A stretch of 8,728 nucleotides of DNA from Hyphomicrobiales bacterium (GTDB taxonomy: Bacteria; Pseudomonadota; Alphaproteobacteria; Rhizobiales; Aestuariivirgaceae): the NCBI GenBank assembly GCA_025362535.1, contig JANYGE010000297.1, positions 1-8,728 of the forward strand, given 5' to 3'. Under the pieces are notes generated by a model that did not search any database, was not told where the DNA came from, and saw only the letters and a list, made by a program, of their open reading frames with translations. Positions 1 to 5,928 of this stretch are shown piece by piece; positions within the stretch are counted from its first letter, which is position 1, and every line of letters begins with the position of its first letter. A program made the translations under genes and the position numbers.

Positions 1-6
1 GCTCGG

Positions 7-24
7 TCCCTGCCTTCGCAGGGA
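7..24. repeat. Short palindromic intergenic repeat (hairpin)
   Basis: A perfect 7-bp stem, TCCCTGC and GCAGGGA, encloses the loop CTTC, and is followed by ATGACGG. Read on the other strand it gives CATCCCTGCGAAGGCAGGGA, which I recall as a common intergenic repeat in alphaproteobacteria. It lies just before the first gene and may be the end of a longer element running out of the window. It could fold at the 3' end of an upstream transcript. Its last base is the first base of a spurious in-frame ATG for the next gene. Confidence 0.6.
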
Positions 25-38
25 TGACGGAGTTGGGG

Positions 39-665
39 ATGATGACAGAGTTTGAGGGAAAGCAGTTGCTCAAAAAATTTGGGCTGGCTGTTCCTGCTGG
101 TGAAGTTTGCAGCCCCACGAACGCGGTCACAGTCGCCGAAAAACTCGGCTATCCCGTCGCCGTTAAAATCTCCTCCACCACCATTCTGCATAAAACCGAA
201 ATGGGGGGTGTTGCTCTCAACCTCAAAACTGCAGCCGAAGTTGAAGCCGCTGCCACCCGCATGGCCAAGCTTGGCAATGAACTGTTGATCGAGAAAATGG
301 TGCAGGGATCCGTGGCTGAACTCATCATCGGACTGACGCGCGATGCGCAATTCGGCTTGGCGCTGGTGATCGGCGCTGGCGGCATTTTCACTGAGTTGCT
401 GAAAGACTCCGTCACCTTGCTGTTGCCCACCAACGAAGCTGAAATCCTCCGTGCCCTGAAGAGTTTGCGCATCTGGACACTGATCGAGGGCTTCCGTGGA
501 AAATCCGGCGATCAAGACGCAACCGTCAAAGCCATCGAAGCGGTATGCGCCTTTGCCGCTACTTATAAAGACCACATCGAAGAACTCGACATCAATCCGC
601 TTTTCGTATTGCCCAAAGGTGCCGTTGCGGCGGATGCATTGATTAAGTTTAAGAAAGAAACGTAG
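39..665 (+). CDS. ATP-grasp subunit/domain of ADP-forming acyl-CoA synthetase
   Basis: This 208-residue protein matches the ATP-grasp_5 domain (beta subunit) of ADP-forming acetyl/acyl-CoA synthetases, which couple a CoA thioester to ATP through a phosphohistidine intermediate in the cytoplasm. Visible marks are the N-terminal EGKQLLKKFG helix, AVKI with Lys43, the HKTEMGG stretch at 51-57, the glycine-rich GAGGIFTELLKD at 112-123, and the closing ELDINPL at 182-188, which supplies Mg/ATP ligands. Alphaproteobacterial relatives are usually about 700 residues, with CoA-binding and ligase domains before the ATP-grasp domain; here only the last part is present. The partner subunit should therefore be encoded upstream or elsewhere. 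GGAG at 29-32 fits ATG 39 or 42; the in-frame ATG at 24 lies inside a repeat hairpin and was rejected. The substrate is unknown. The nearby CaiD-like gene suggests an acyl-CoA route. Confidence 0.85.
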   Translation: MMTEFEGKQLLKKFGLAVPAGEVCSPTNAVTVAEKLGYPVAVKISSTTILHKTEMGGVALNLKTAAEVEAAATRMAKLGNELLIEKMVQGSVAELIIGLTRDAQFGLALVIGAGGIFTELLKDSVTLLLPTNEAEILRALKSLRIWTLIEGFRGKSGDQDATVKAIEAVCAFAATYKDHIEELDINPLFVLPKGAVAADALIKFKKET

Positions 666-666
666 T

Positions 667-694
667 TTGCAATAACATCGTTTTGGCTTATATT
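667..694 (+). promoter_or_regulatory. Candidate promoter of the hicB-hicA pair
   Basis: TTGCAA at 667-672 (4 of 6 to the -35 consensus) and TATATT at 689-694 (5 of 6 to the -10 consensus) are 16 bp apart, immediately after the ATP-grasp stop codon and 21 bp before the hicB start. This would give the toxin-antitoxin pair, and probably caiD behind it, its own transcript. It is a consensus match only. Confidence 0.35.
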
Positions 695-715
695 CCGAAA
701 GTGGAGGACAATGAA

Positions 716-967
716 ATGAAGCGTACCTTTTATGTAAAAGCACATTGGGATACAGAAGCTAAAGTCTGGTACTCCGAAACCGATATTGAGGGCCTCTTTA
801 TCGAGACAAAGGATTTGGCTGAGTTTGAAGAAATTATGCCTGAACTCGCCCGCGATATGATTATTGCAAACCATAATACCTCACCCGAACTTGCTTCCAA
901 ATCTCCTGAAGACCTTTTCGCCATGGTCACATGGATGCCGCCGACACAGATGCCAAACGCGGCCTGA
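716..967 (+). CDS. hicB: HicB-like antitoxin, DUF1902 family
   Basis: The 83-residue protein begins MKRTFYVKAHWDTEAKVW, the hallmark of DUF1902, a HicB-type partial RNase H fold (beta strand, then WD-EA-VW, then -SETDIEGLFIET-). An acidic helix follows at about residues 34-50. HicB proteins bind and block the HicA RNase, and the adjacent hicA fits this. The start is ATG 716: GGAGG at 703-707 lies 8 nt upstream and the family N-terminus begins here. An in-frame TTG at 683 has no ribosome-binding site. The tail, residues 53-83, is short and Pro/Ser-rich, with no visible ribbon-helix-helix or helix-turn-helix domain. Many HicB proteins use such a domain to repress their own operon, so how this one would autoregulate is unclear. 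The order is antitoxin first, with the toxin starting 1 nt after the stop. Confidence 0.8.
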   Translation: MKRTFYVKAHWDTEAKVWYSETDIEGLFIETKDLAEFEEIMPELARDMIIANHNTSPELASKSPEDLFAMVTWMPPTQMPNAA

Positions 968-968
968 A

Positions 969-1166
969 ATGCCAGTTGGTTTTTATAAGGAACTGGTGAA
1001 AGAGCTTTCAAATTTGGGTTTTGCATATGAGCGACAGGCAAAAGGCTCGCATGAGCAATGGCTCAATGCGCATTCCCAAGTTTCTGTAACAGTCCCCCGA
1101 AATCTCTACAGCCGTCACACCGCAAATGGCATTTTGAAAAAAGCCGGAAGCACAAAGAAGTTTTAA
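969..1166 (+). CDS. hicA: HicA-like toxin, mRNA interferase
   Basis: This 65-residue basic protein has the HicA double-stranded-RNA-binding-like fold: a helix with YKELVKELSNLGF, the GSHEQW motif with the catalytic-type His28, then VSVTVPRN and a closing helix with NGILKKAG. HicA toxins cleave mRNA during translation until HicB blocks them. The length is typical for the family (about 60-80 residues). The ATG begins 1 nt after the hicB stop and no clear Shine-Dalgarno precedes it, so translation is probably coupled to hicB, which keeps antitoxin in excess. A longer in-frame reading from 864 would overlap hicB and lacks family support. caiD starts 4 nt after the stop codon. Confidence 0.85.
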   Translation: MPVGFYKELVKELSNLGFAYERQAKGSHEQWLNAHSQVSVTVPRNLYSRHTANGILKKAGSTKKF

Positions 1167-1170
1167 TCCC

Positions 1171-1953
1171 ATGACAACTCCCATCCACACCACCCGCCGG
1201 GGTGCCGTTCTTGAAGTTACCATTGACCGCCCCAAGGCCAATGCCATTGATGCTGCAACATCGCGCATCATGGGCGATATTTTTGCGTCGTTCCGCGATG
1301 ATCCGGAATTGCGCGTGGCCATTCTTACAGGCTCTGGCGAAAAATTCTTTTGCCCGGGTTGGGATTTGAAGGCCGCAGCTCTCGGCGAAGCGCCGGATTC
1401 AGATTATGGAGTGGGTGGCTTTGGTGGCTTGCAGCAATTGCCGGGGCTGAACAAGCCGGTGATCTGTGCGGTCAATGGATTGGCCTTTGGCGGTGGCTTT
1501 GAGATTATGATTTCCTGCGACATCATTATCGCAGCCCAACATGCAACCTTTGCTCTGCCTGAAATCCGCTCCGGCACCGTGGCTGATGCGGCAACCATCA
1601 AGCTACCGCGCCGCATTCCCTATCATGTGGCCATGGAGCTGCTGTTTACCGGACGGGTGATTGACACCACCGAAGCCAAGCATTGGGGGTTGATCAATGA
1701 AGTGGTGCCCGCCGATACGTTAATGGCGCGCGCGCGCGAACTGGCTGAGCAATTGGCAGATGGCCCACCGCTGGTATTTGCCTGCATCAAAGAAATCGAC
1801 AGAGAAACCGCCCATCTCACAGTGGCCGAAGCGTTTCACCAAGTGACCAAGCGCAAACTGCCAACAGTGGACAAGCTTTACTCCAGCGAAGACCAATTGG
1901 AGGGTGCCAAGGCCTTTGCTGAAAAGCGCAAGCCCGTTTGGAAGGGCAAATAA
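1171..1953 (+). CDS. caiD: Crotonobetainyl-CoA hydratase-like enoyl-CoA hydratase (CaiD family)
   Basis: The 260-residue crotonase-fold enzyme follows E. coli CaiD (261 residues, from memory) almost motif for motif: DRPKANAIDA at 19-28, GEKFF-x-x-GWDLKAAA near 56-70, FGGGFE at 106-111, FALPE at 127-131, and the C-terminal AFAEKRKPVWKGK. Glu111 and Glu131 match the two catalytic glutamates of crotonases in position. CaiD interconverts L-carnitinyl-CoA and crotonobetainyl-CoA. The stretch after Glu131, SGTVADAAT, differs from the E. coli form, and I recall it in alphaproteobacterial members, so the true substrate may be another enoyl-CoA. The start codon lies 4 nt after the hicA stop and has only a weak upstream AAGAAG, suggesting coupled translation. 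The gene ends before a strong hairpin. A run of alternating G and C at 1726-1738 lies inside the gene. Confidence 0.85.
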   Translation: MTTPIHTTRRGAVLEVTIDRPKANAIDAATSRIMGDIFASFRDDPELRVAILTGSGEKFFCPGWDLKAAALGEAPDSDYGVGGFGGLQQLPGLNKPVICAVNGLAFGGGFEIMISCDIIIAAQHATFALPEIRSGTVADAATIKLPRRIPYHVAMELLFTGRVIDTTEAKHWGLINEVVPADTLMARARELAEQLADGPPLVFACIKEIDRETAHLTVAEAFHQVTKRKLPTVDKLYSSEDQLEGAKAFAEKRKPVWKGK

Positions 1954-1959
1954 AGAAAG

Positions 1960-1987
1960 GCCCCGTCTGCATATGAACAGACGGGGC
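1960..1987. terminator. Hairpin terminator between convergent genes
   Basis: A perfect 10-bp GC-rich stem, GCCCCGTCTG and CAGACGGGGC, has an 8-nt loop and lies 7 nt after the caiD stop. On the plus strand it is followed by only a weak T stretch (AGTTTATC). On the minus strand it is followed by CTTTCTTTATTT. It therefore looks like a shared terminator for caiD and the minus-strand 58-residue gene, stronger for the latter. Confidence 0.8.
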
Positions 1988-2020
1988 AGTTTATCGCTTT
2001 GGGGGCGACCGAGAAGTGGC

Positions 2021-2197
2021 TTATACCATCCAGCCACGCGCAGAACCGCGAATGGCTTCATTGTTGGAATAGATAGCTGCGGCAGCTGCATCCACCTTGG
2101 TGGCGCGGCCCACCATATTGCGCAAGCTTTCAAAGCTTGGGAAGGCCGGTGTGCGGACTTCGATGTGGGAGAGAGCAAGGCTGATAGCGCGTGTCAT
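2021..2197 (-). CDS. Small protein of unknown function (58 residues)
   Basis: I do not recognise this family. The 58-codon reading frame starts at ATG 2197 with GGAAG at 2207-2211 (minus strand) 9 nt upstream and ends at TAA 2021-2023, just before a terminator that serves its direction. Codon choice resembles the neighbouring genes, with mostly C or G third positions and many GCC/GCT/CGC codons. The product begins MTRAISLALS, has an FPSFESLRNMVGRA segment, an alanine run VDAAAAAIY at 35-43, and a basic end with RGSARGWMV. It shows no signal peptide and no clear membrane span. It faces a LysR gene across a shared upstream region, the usual layout for a LysR target, so control by that regulator is a reasonable inference. 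Overlapping plus-strand frames lack family support. Confidence 0.6.
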   Translation of the reverse strand: MTRAISLALSHIEVRTPAFPSFESLRNMVGRATKVDAAAAAIYSNNEAIRGSARGWMV

Positions 2198-2202
2198 AGT
2201 TC

Positions 2203-2233
2203 TTAACTTCCATTAACTTTTGTTGATGATCAA
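2203..2233. promoter_or_regulatory. Candidate operator in the divergent lysR control region
   Basis: Two copies of TTAACTT (2203-2209 and 2213-2219) are 10 bp apart, one helical turn, and are followed by the palindrome TTGAT-G-ATCAA (2223-2233). The sites sit in the leader of the minus-strand small gene, overlapping its ribosome-binding site, about 85 bp before lysR. AT-rich dyads of this type in divergent regions are typical of LysR binding sites (T-N11-A core). The assignment rests on position and symmetry only. The rest of the 2198-2318 gap is AT-rich and holds no further gene. Confidence 0.3.
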
Positions 2234-2289
2234 TATATATGCCGTTGCTTTATCCGAGTAAAACGACTAATTCTCACACGATCATCAAG

Positions 2290-2295
2290 TATAAT
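2290..2295 (+). promoter_or_regulatory. Candidate -10 box of lysR
   Basis: A perfect TATAAT lies 23 bp before the lysR start codon. No good -35 box is seen at the right distance (CTAATT at 2267-2272 is the nearest by spacing), which would suit an activator-dependent or autoregulated promoter. Confidence 0.4.
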
Positions 2296-2318
2296 TTGAA
2301 GATGGACGTTTTTTCGCC

Positions 2319-3251
2319 ATGATTGAGCACTTCCCCGGCCTTCGTTCACTCCGCGCCTTTGATATGGCGGCCAAGCATTTAAGCTTCACCAGAGCCGCCG
2401 AAGCTATGGGTGTTACCCCTGCAGCCATCAGCCACCAGATTAAAGAGATTGAAGATCAATTGCGCATTTCCCTATTCGTGCGCACCAGCCGCTCCATGCG
2501 CCTGACCCGAGAAGGCGAAATTTTACACACGGCGGCGCATGAATCGATTGAAGTGCTCACCCGCGCTTTGCACCGCATCAAGCGCATGGAAAACCGCAGC
2601 CAAATCCGCGTGACATCTACGCCTTCCGTGGCGGCCAAATGGTTGGTGCCGCGCCTTGATGGTTTTCTTGCTGCCGTGCCCGGTGCCGACGTGCGCATTG
2701 ATGTGTCGAGCGCATTGGTTGATTTTGACCGCGATGATATTGACGTGGCCATTCGCTTCGGGACAGGCAAATATGAAGGCTTACGCTCTGATTTGCTGTT
2801 CCGCGATAGCCTGTCGCCTGTGTGCCACCCGTCTTTGATTACCAAGGAAAAGCCACTGCGCACCCCGCGCGATTTGCTGCGCCACACTTTGATTCATTTG
2901 GATTGGGATGCAGGTTCGCTGTGGCCCAATTGGCGCATGTGGATGCAAGCTGCGGGCATTTTAGATTTTGACGATAAGCGCGGATTGCATTTCAGCCAAA
3001 CCTCGCTGGGCATTCAGGCTGCATTGGATGGCCAAGGTGTGGCATTGGGCGATTCCAATCTGGTTGCCGATGATTTGGCAGCTGGTCGCTTGGTCAAACC
3101 CTTTGAATTATCATTGAAGGCCCCGAGCGCCTTTTCCTATCATCTGATTACCAGGCTCGATACATCCGATGCGCCCATCGTCAACGCCTTTCGCAATTGG
3201 TGTTTAGCCGAAGCCCAACTCGGTCGCGATTCTGCGATTGCGCAAAGTTAG
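2319..3251 (+). CDS. LysR-type transcriptional regulator, GcvA-like
   Basis: The 310-residue protein has the full LysR layout. An N-terminal winged helix-turn-helix (LRAFDMAAKHLSFTRAAEAMGVTPAAISHQ, in the span 11-40) is followed by a linker helix to about residue 90. A periplasmic-binding-like effector domain starts near 95 (SQIRVTSTPSVAAKWLVPRL). The IDVAIRFGTGKYEG stretch at 141-154 is typical of the GcvA/AmpR subgroup, which in E. coli controls glycine cleavage, although alphaproteobacteria carry many paralogues with other targets. The ribosome-binding site is weak. The gene is divergent from a 58-residue orphan gene, with operator-like repeats between. caiD lies just beyond that gene and is another possible target. 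The effector is unknown. Confidence 0.9.
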   Translation: MIEHFPGLRSLRAFDMAAKHLSFTRAAEAMGVTPAAISHQIKEIEDQLRISLFVRTSRSMRLTREGEILHTAAHESIEVLTRALHRIKRMENRSQIRVTSTPSVAAKWLVPRLDGFLAAVPGADVRIDVSSALVDFDRDDIDVAIRFGTGKYEGLRSDLLFRDSLSPVCHPSLITKEKPLRTPRDLLRHTLIHLDWDAGSLWPNWRMWMQAAGILDFDDKRGLHFSQTSLGIQAALDGQGVALGDSNLVADDLAAGRLVKPFELSLKAPSAFSYHLITRLDTSDAPIVNAFRNWCLAEAQLGRDSAIAQS

Positions 3252-3271
3252 GGGTGGATTCGGGGCTTATG

Positions 3272-3303
3272 CTTCGAGGTGCGAGCCCTTGCGAGCCTCG
3301 AAG
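3272..3303. repeat. Palindromic intergenic repeat between convergent genes
   Basis: CTTCGAGG at 3272-3279 pairs with CCTCGAAG at 3296-3303 (8 bp). The interior holds two direct copies of TGCGAG (3280-3285 and 3290-3295) separated by CCCT. I recall repeats built from CTTCGAGG, CTCGCA and CCTC units as common in Rhizobiales intergenic DNA. It lies between lysR and the convergent dehydrogenase gene, so as RNA it may stop transcripts from both sides, although no T tract follows directly. The rest of this 93-nt gap shows nothing else clear. Confidence 0.6.
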
Positions 3304-3344
3304 GAGGGCGGCAACGGTTGCAAGTGGGGGAAGATTCTTTAAAT

Positions 3345-4130
3345 CTATTCCGGATCTAAAACCGGATGCACATCAAATACACCTGTTGGCATTTGCTCGT
3401 AATCAATCACGGCGCCATTCATCATCGAAGCCGAAGGGGAGACGAGATAAGCCATCAGGCCTGCCACATCTTCCGGCACGATCAAGCGCCCTGATGGCAT
3501 GCGTTTGCCGATGGCTTCATGCCAATCTTCGGGCAGCTTATGGAAACCGGTTTGCAAGGCGCGCTCACCTTCGGTGTTCACCCAACCTAAATTCACACAG
3601 AAGGCCCGAACACCATCGCGCTTGAAAGTGTTGGCCGCGTGCTTGGTCAACATCACGAGAGCAGCTTTTGACGCGCTATAACTTGCCAAATTGGGTGGCC
3701 CACCATAGGCAATCATCGAGGCCACATTGATGATCACGCCCTGCTTGGCCGCAACCATCGGCTTTGCCGCTTCCTGCATTAAAAACAGAGGCGCCTTCAC
3801 ATTCACATCAAACAGCGATTGAAAAATTTCAGGTGTTGTATCGGCAATGCCGCCGCGCGCGGTGTTTCCCGCCGCATTCACCAACACATCAATCTTGCCG
3901 AATTTCTCGAGTGTAAAAGCCACTGCCTTGGCTGGCGTTGCGGCATCGCGTAAATCAGCGGCCAAAACCTCAACCCGGCCAAGACTGCGCAAAGCTTTTG
4001 CTTCAATGGCCAGACGCTCGGCATTGCGATCCAGCAAGACAACACCGCTAAACCCATCTTGTAAAAATTGCTTGGCCGTGGCGGCCCCAATGCCTTGGGC
4101 ACCGCCCGTGATTAAAGCAACGCGACCCAT
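3345..4130 (-). CDS. Short-chain dehydrogenase/reductase (SDR)
   Basis: This 261-residue classical SDR reduces or oxidises an alcohol/ketone pair with NAD(P). It shows the nucleotide-binding TGGAQGIG at 8-15, the adenine-side Asp59 in LAADL, NAAG at 85-88, and the catalytic tetrad Asn110, Ser138, Tyr151 and Lys155 (YSASK). An aspartate at the end of the second strand (LLDRN, Asp34) favours NAD over NADP. The C-terminal part, from GERALQTGFHKLPEDWHEAIGKR to VFDVHPVLDPE, would set the substrate and is not diagnostic to me; polyol and sugar dehydrogenases are candidates. The start lies 1 nt after the stop of the L,D-transpeptidase gene and has only a weak ribosome-binding site, so the two genes are probably cotranscribed and coupled. 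The functional link to cell-wall crosslinking is not obvious. Confidence 0.88.
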   Translation of the reverse strand: MGRVALITGGAQGIGAATAKQFLQDGFSGVVLLDRNAERLAIEAKALRSLGRVEVLAADLRDAATPAKAVAFTLEKFGKIDVLVNAAGNTARGGIADTTPEIFQSLFDVNVKAPLFLMQEAAKPMVAAKQGVIINVASMIAYGGPPNLASYSASKAALVMLTKHAANTFKRDGVRAFCVNLGWVNTEGERALQTGFHKLPEDWHEAIGKRMPSGRLIVPEDVAGLMAYLVSPSASMMNGAVIDYEQMPTGVFDVHPVLDPE

Positions 4131-4131
4131 C

Positions 4132-4620
4132 TTAATCCGTTATGGTAATGCGGGTGCTTGAGGCCCCATATTCCTGCACCAAAGCATAGAGCTTTGCGGC
4201 ATTGCCGGGGGCCAAGCGCACACAGCCATGCGAGGCTGGTTTACCTAAAGAGCCCACATGATAAGTTCCGTGGATGGCATAGCCGCCATAGAAAAACACC
4301 GAATGCGGCATGGGCGAATTATCATATTTCTTGGAGAAATAAACCGCCGCCGTGCGGGTGACGCGGTACGACCCGCGCGGGGTATGATAACCAGAACGGG
4401 CCGATGAAATTCGCCATGAGCCAGAGGGCCAACCATTGACGCGCACATACATAGACTGGGATGAAATATCCACATTGACCACCACAATAGCTGGCCCTCC
4501 CGGCTTATGCACAACGCGGTGTTTTGGATGGCTCGAAAACAGACTGCGCGCAAAACTTGGTTCTGAAACAACCCCAAGCATCAAAAGGACGCTCACCAGC
4601 GCCAAAATTATTTTCTTCAC
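4132..4620 (-). CDS. Secreted L,D-transpeptidase, YkuD domain
   Basis: The 162-residue protein carries a signal peptide (VKKIILALVSVLLMLGVV, likely cut after SFA near residue 25) and a YkuD catalytic domain. The active-site pattern is present: His117 in IHGTYH, then S130-H131-G132-C133-V-R135, with Cys133 as nucleophile. Such enzymes form 3-3 peptidoglycan crosslinks or attach proteins to the wall in the periplasm. At this length it is a minimal single-domain member with a short basic linker (SSHPKHRVVHKPGG) and no LysM or peptidoglycan-binding domain. The start chosen is GTG 4620: GGAGG at 4627-4631 is 6 nt upstream, while TTG 4623 would be only 3 nt away. It is followed after 1 nt by the SDR gene. 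Confidence 0.9.
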   Translation of the reverse strand: MKKIILALVSVLLMLGVVSEPSFARSLFSSHPKHRVVHKPGGPAIVVVNVDISSQSMYVRVNGWPSGSWRISSARSGYHTPRGSYRVTRTAAVYFSKKYDNSPMPHSVFFYGGYAIHGTYHVGSLGKPASHGCVRLAPGNAAKLYALVQEYGASSTRITITD

Positions 4621-4626
4621 CAAGTT

Positions 4627-4709
4627 CCTCCGACGTGTTTAGCCCCCGCTAAGCAGTATCAGGTTGTATTACATTAAACTTAGATTCGCGCAATTGTTAC
4701 AAAATTATA
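4627..4709 (-). promoter_or_regulatory. Candidate promoter and leader of the L,D-transpeptidase gene
   Basis: On the minus strand a perfect TATAAT (4704-4709) overlaps the stop codon of the upstream phosphoribosyltransferase gene and would start a leader of about 75 nt. The leader holds a small hairpin, TTAGC and GCTAA around a loop of four G (4639-4652), ending 7 nt before the strong ribosome-binding site GGAGG (4627-4631). No convincing -35 box is seen. An inverted pair TGTTA/TAACA (4695-4699, 4708-4712) brackets part of the -10 box and could be an operator or a weak terminator stem. Confidence 0.35.
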
Positions 4710-5928
4710 ACAGGAACTCGCGGCCAACTTTCACCCGTTTCACGCCATTATAGGCAATGATATCAGCGGTGGCATAAGTTTCAGTCAGCGTTGCCGGCAA
4801 GAAACTGCCTGTTCCCACCATATCAATCGGGGCTTTTGCAGCGGCCATAATCTGGCATTTTTGCGGGTCAAATCCGGAAGAGCCAACAATCATCGCGGCC
4901 TTATATCCGGCCCCATCCAAGGCCAGCCGCGCATGGATGATGGAAGCAACTGAGACACCCTTACCAAACAGAATACGCCGCACTTTATCAACGAGGATAT
5001 TGCCGGGATCCATTTGGAAAGCCCTGCCCCCCAACACGGTTTCTACAATGCTATACTCGCCCAGCACCTTGAGCCATTGCCCAACAACATCGACCGACTT
5101 TTCATAGTCGAGCCCTTCAGCAAAACGCCCGCCATGGGTATCCAAACGAATGCCGAATGTCTTGCCCTGCTTGTCCAATGTGGCCTCTTCGTAAAACCAC
5201 TTGGCACAGCGCAGCGAGTCACTGATTTCTTCGCCGGTATAATCCACCAACGCGATCAAAGATTTTGCATCGGGCAAGGTTTCAGCAAACATTTTCATGG
5301 CCGCTAAAACATCGCCCCCAGCATAGCCCACCAGCGCATGCGGCATGGTGCCCATGCCATGAGCTGCGCCAAAAAATGGCGAGGTTAAATCTTGTGATGA
5401 CCCAACAAAACCTTTGACCGAACTATCTGATTTCTTGGCCGCTTCGCTGCCCACCATCGCACCATAAGCGGCCAGAATATTCATCTCAGCGCCCGAACCA
5501 TGGCGCGCATGCATATCCATAAATGAAGCGGATGGAATAGCCCGGCACATTTCATAAGCATTATTGGCACTGACGCAGGGAAAGCCCACTTTTTGTAAAA
5601 GCAGCGTTTCAATTTCTGACAGCTTCTTCATGCTGCCCGTCACTTCCATCAATTTATGTTCGGAGGGAACAACCTCGCCTTCTTCGACAAAGCGCTTGAT
5701 TTCGGCATCCGGCACAAAGCGTTTGATCAGGCGGATCGCAGGCTCCAAGGCCGCCACCACACGCCTGCGCATGAAGATCGCAAACGTCACGCGCTGATCG
5801 CCATGGGCATCGACAATGCGCGAGGTGTTGGTGAAGTATTTATCGGTCTGCGCTGCCACCGGCCCCGCCGCATGCACCATATCAATCAGGCGATCAAGAA
5901 TTGCCGCATGCGAGTTCTGAAGAGCCAT
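4705..5928 (-). CDS. Nicotinate phosphoribosyltransferase-like protein
   Basis: The 407-residue protein belongs to the nicotinate phosphoribosyltransferase family, which joins nicotinate to PRPP to make NaMN in NAD salvage. Marks seen are TDKYFTNT at 28-35 (family TDxYF start), GSSQDL at 176-181, GTMPHAL at 193-199 with His197 at the position of the phosphorylated histidine in GTMAHS, RLDTHGG at 261-267 in place of RLDSGD, the strand IVGSSGFDP at 346-354, and a late GTGS phosphate loop at 372-375. It diverges from E. coli PncB at several of these sites, so another pyridine or a related base is possible and I give no symbol. AGGG at 5937-5940 precedes ATG 5928 by 8 nt, and the start overlaps the aldolase stop as TAATG, implying translational coupling. 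Confidence 0.75.
   Translation of the reverse strand: MALQNSHAAILDRLIDMVHAAGPVAAQTDKYFTNTSRIVDAHGDQRVTFAIFMRRRVVAALEPAIRLIKRFVPDAEIKRFVEEGEVVPSEHKLMEVTGSMKKLSEIETLLLQKVGFPCVSANNAYEMCRAIPSASFMDMHARHGSGAEMNILAAYGAMVGSEAAKKSDSSVKGFVGSSQDLTSPFFGAAHGMGTMPHALVGYAGGDVLAAMKMFAETLPDAKSLIALVDYTGEEISDSLRCAKWFYEEATLDKQGKTFGIRLDTHGGRFAEGLDYEKSVDVVGQWLKVLGEYSIVETVLGGRAFQMDPGNILVDKVRRILFGKGVSVASIIHARLALDGAGYKAAMIVGSSGFDPQKCQIMAAAKAPIDMVGTGSFLPATLTETYATADIIAYNGVKRVKVGREFLL

Noticed and set aside
24..38. Earlier ATG for the ATP-grasp gene
   Set aside because: It lies on the last base of a repeat hairpin and overlaps where the ribosome-binding site (GGAG 29-32) for ATG 39/42 is found.
683..715. TTG start giving an 11-residue extension of the antitoxin
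   Set aside because: It overlaps the candidate -10 region, has no ribosome-binding site, and the DUF1902 family start is at 716.
1726..1738. Run of 13 alternating G and C bases in caiD
   Set aside because: It encodes the ordinary ARARE part of a helix in the correct frame. A slippage or Z-DNA role cannot be supported.
1904..2206. Plus-strand frame of 100 residues after caiD
   Set aside because: It overlaps caiD and runs through the terminator and antisense to the better-supported small gene; no family resemblance.
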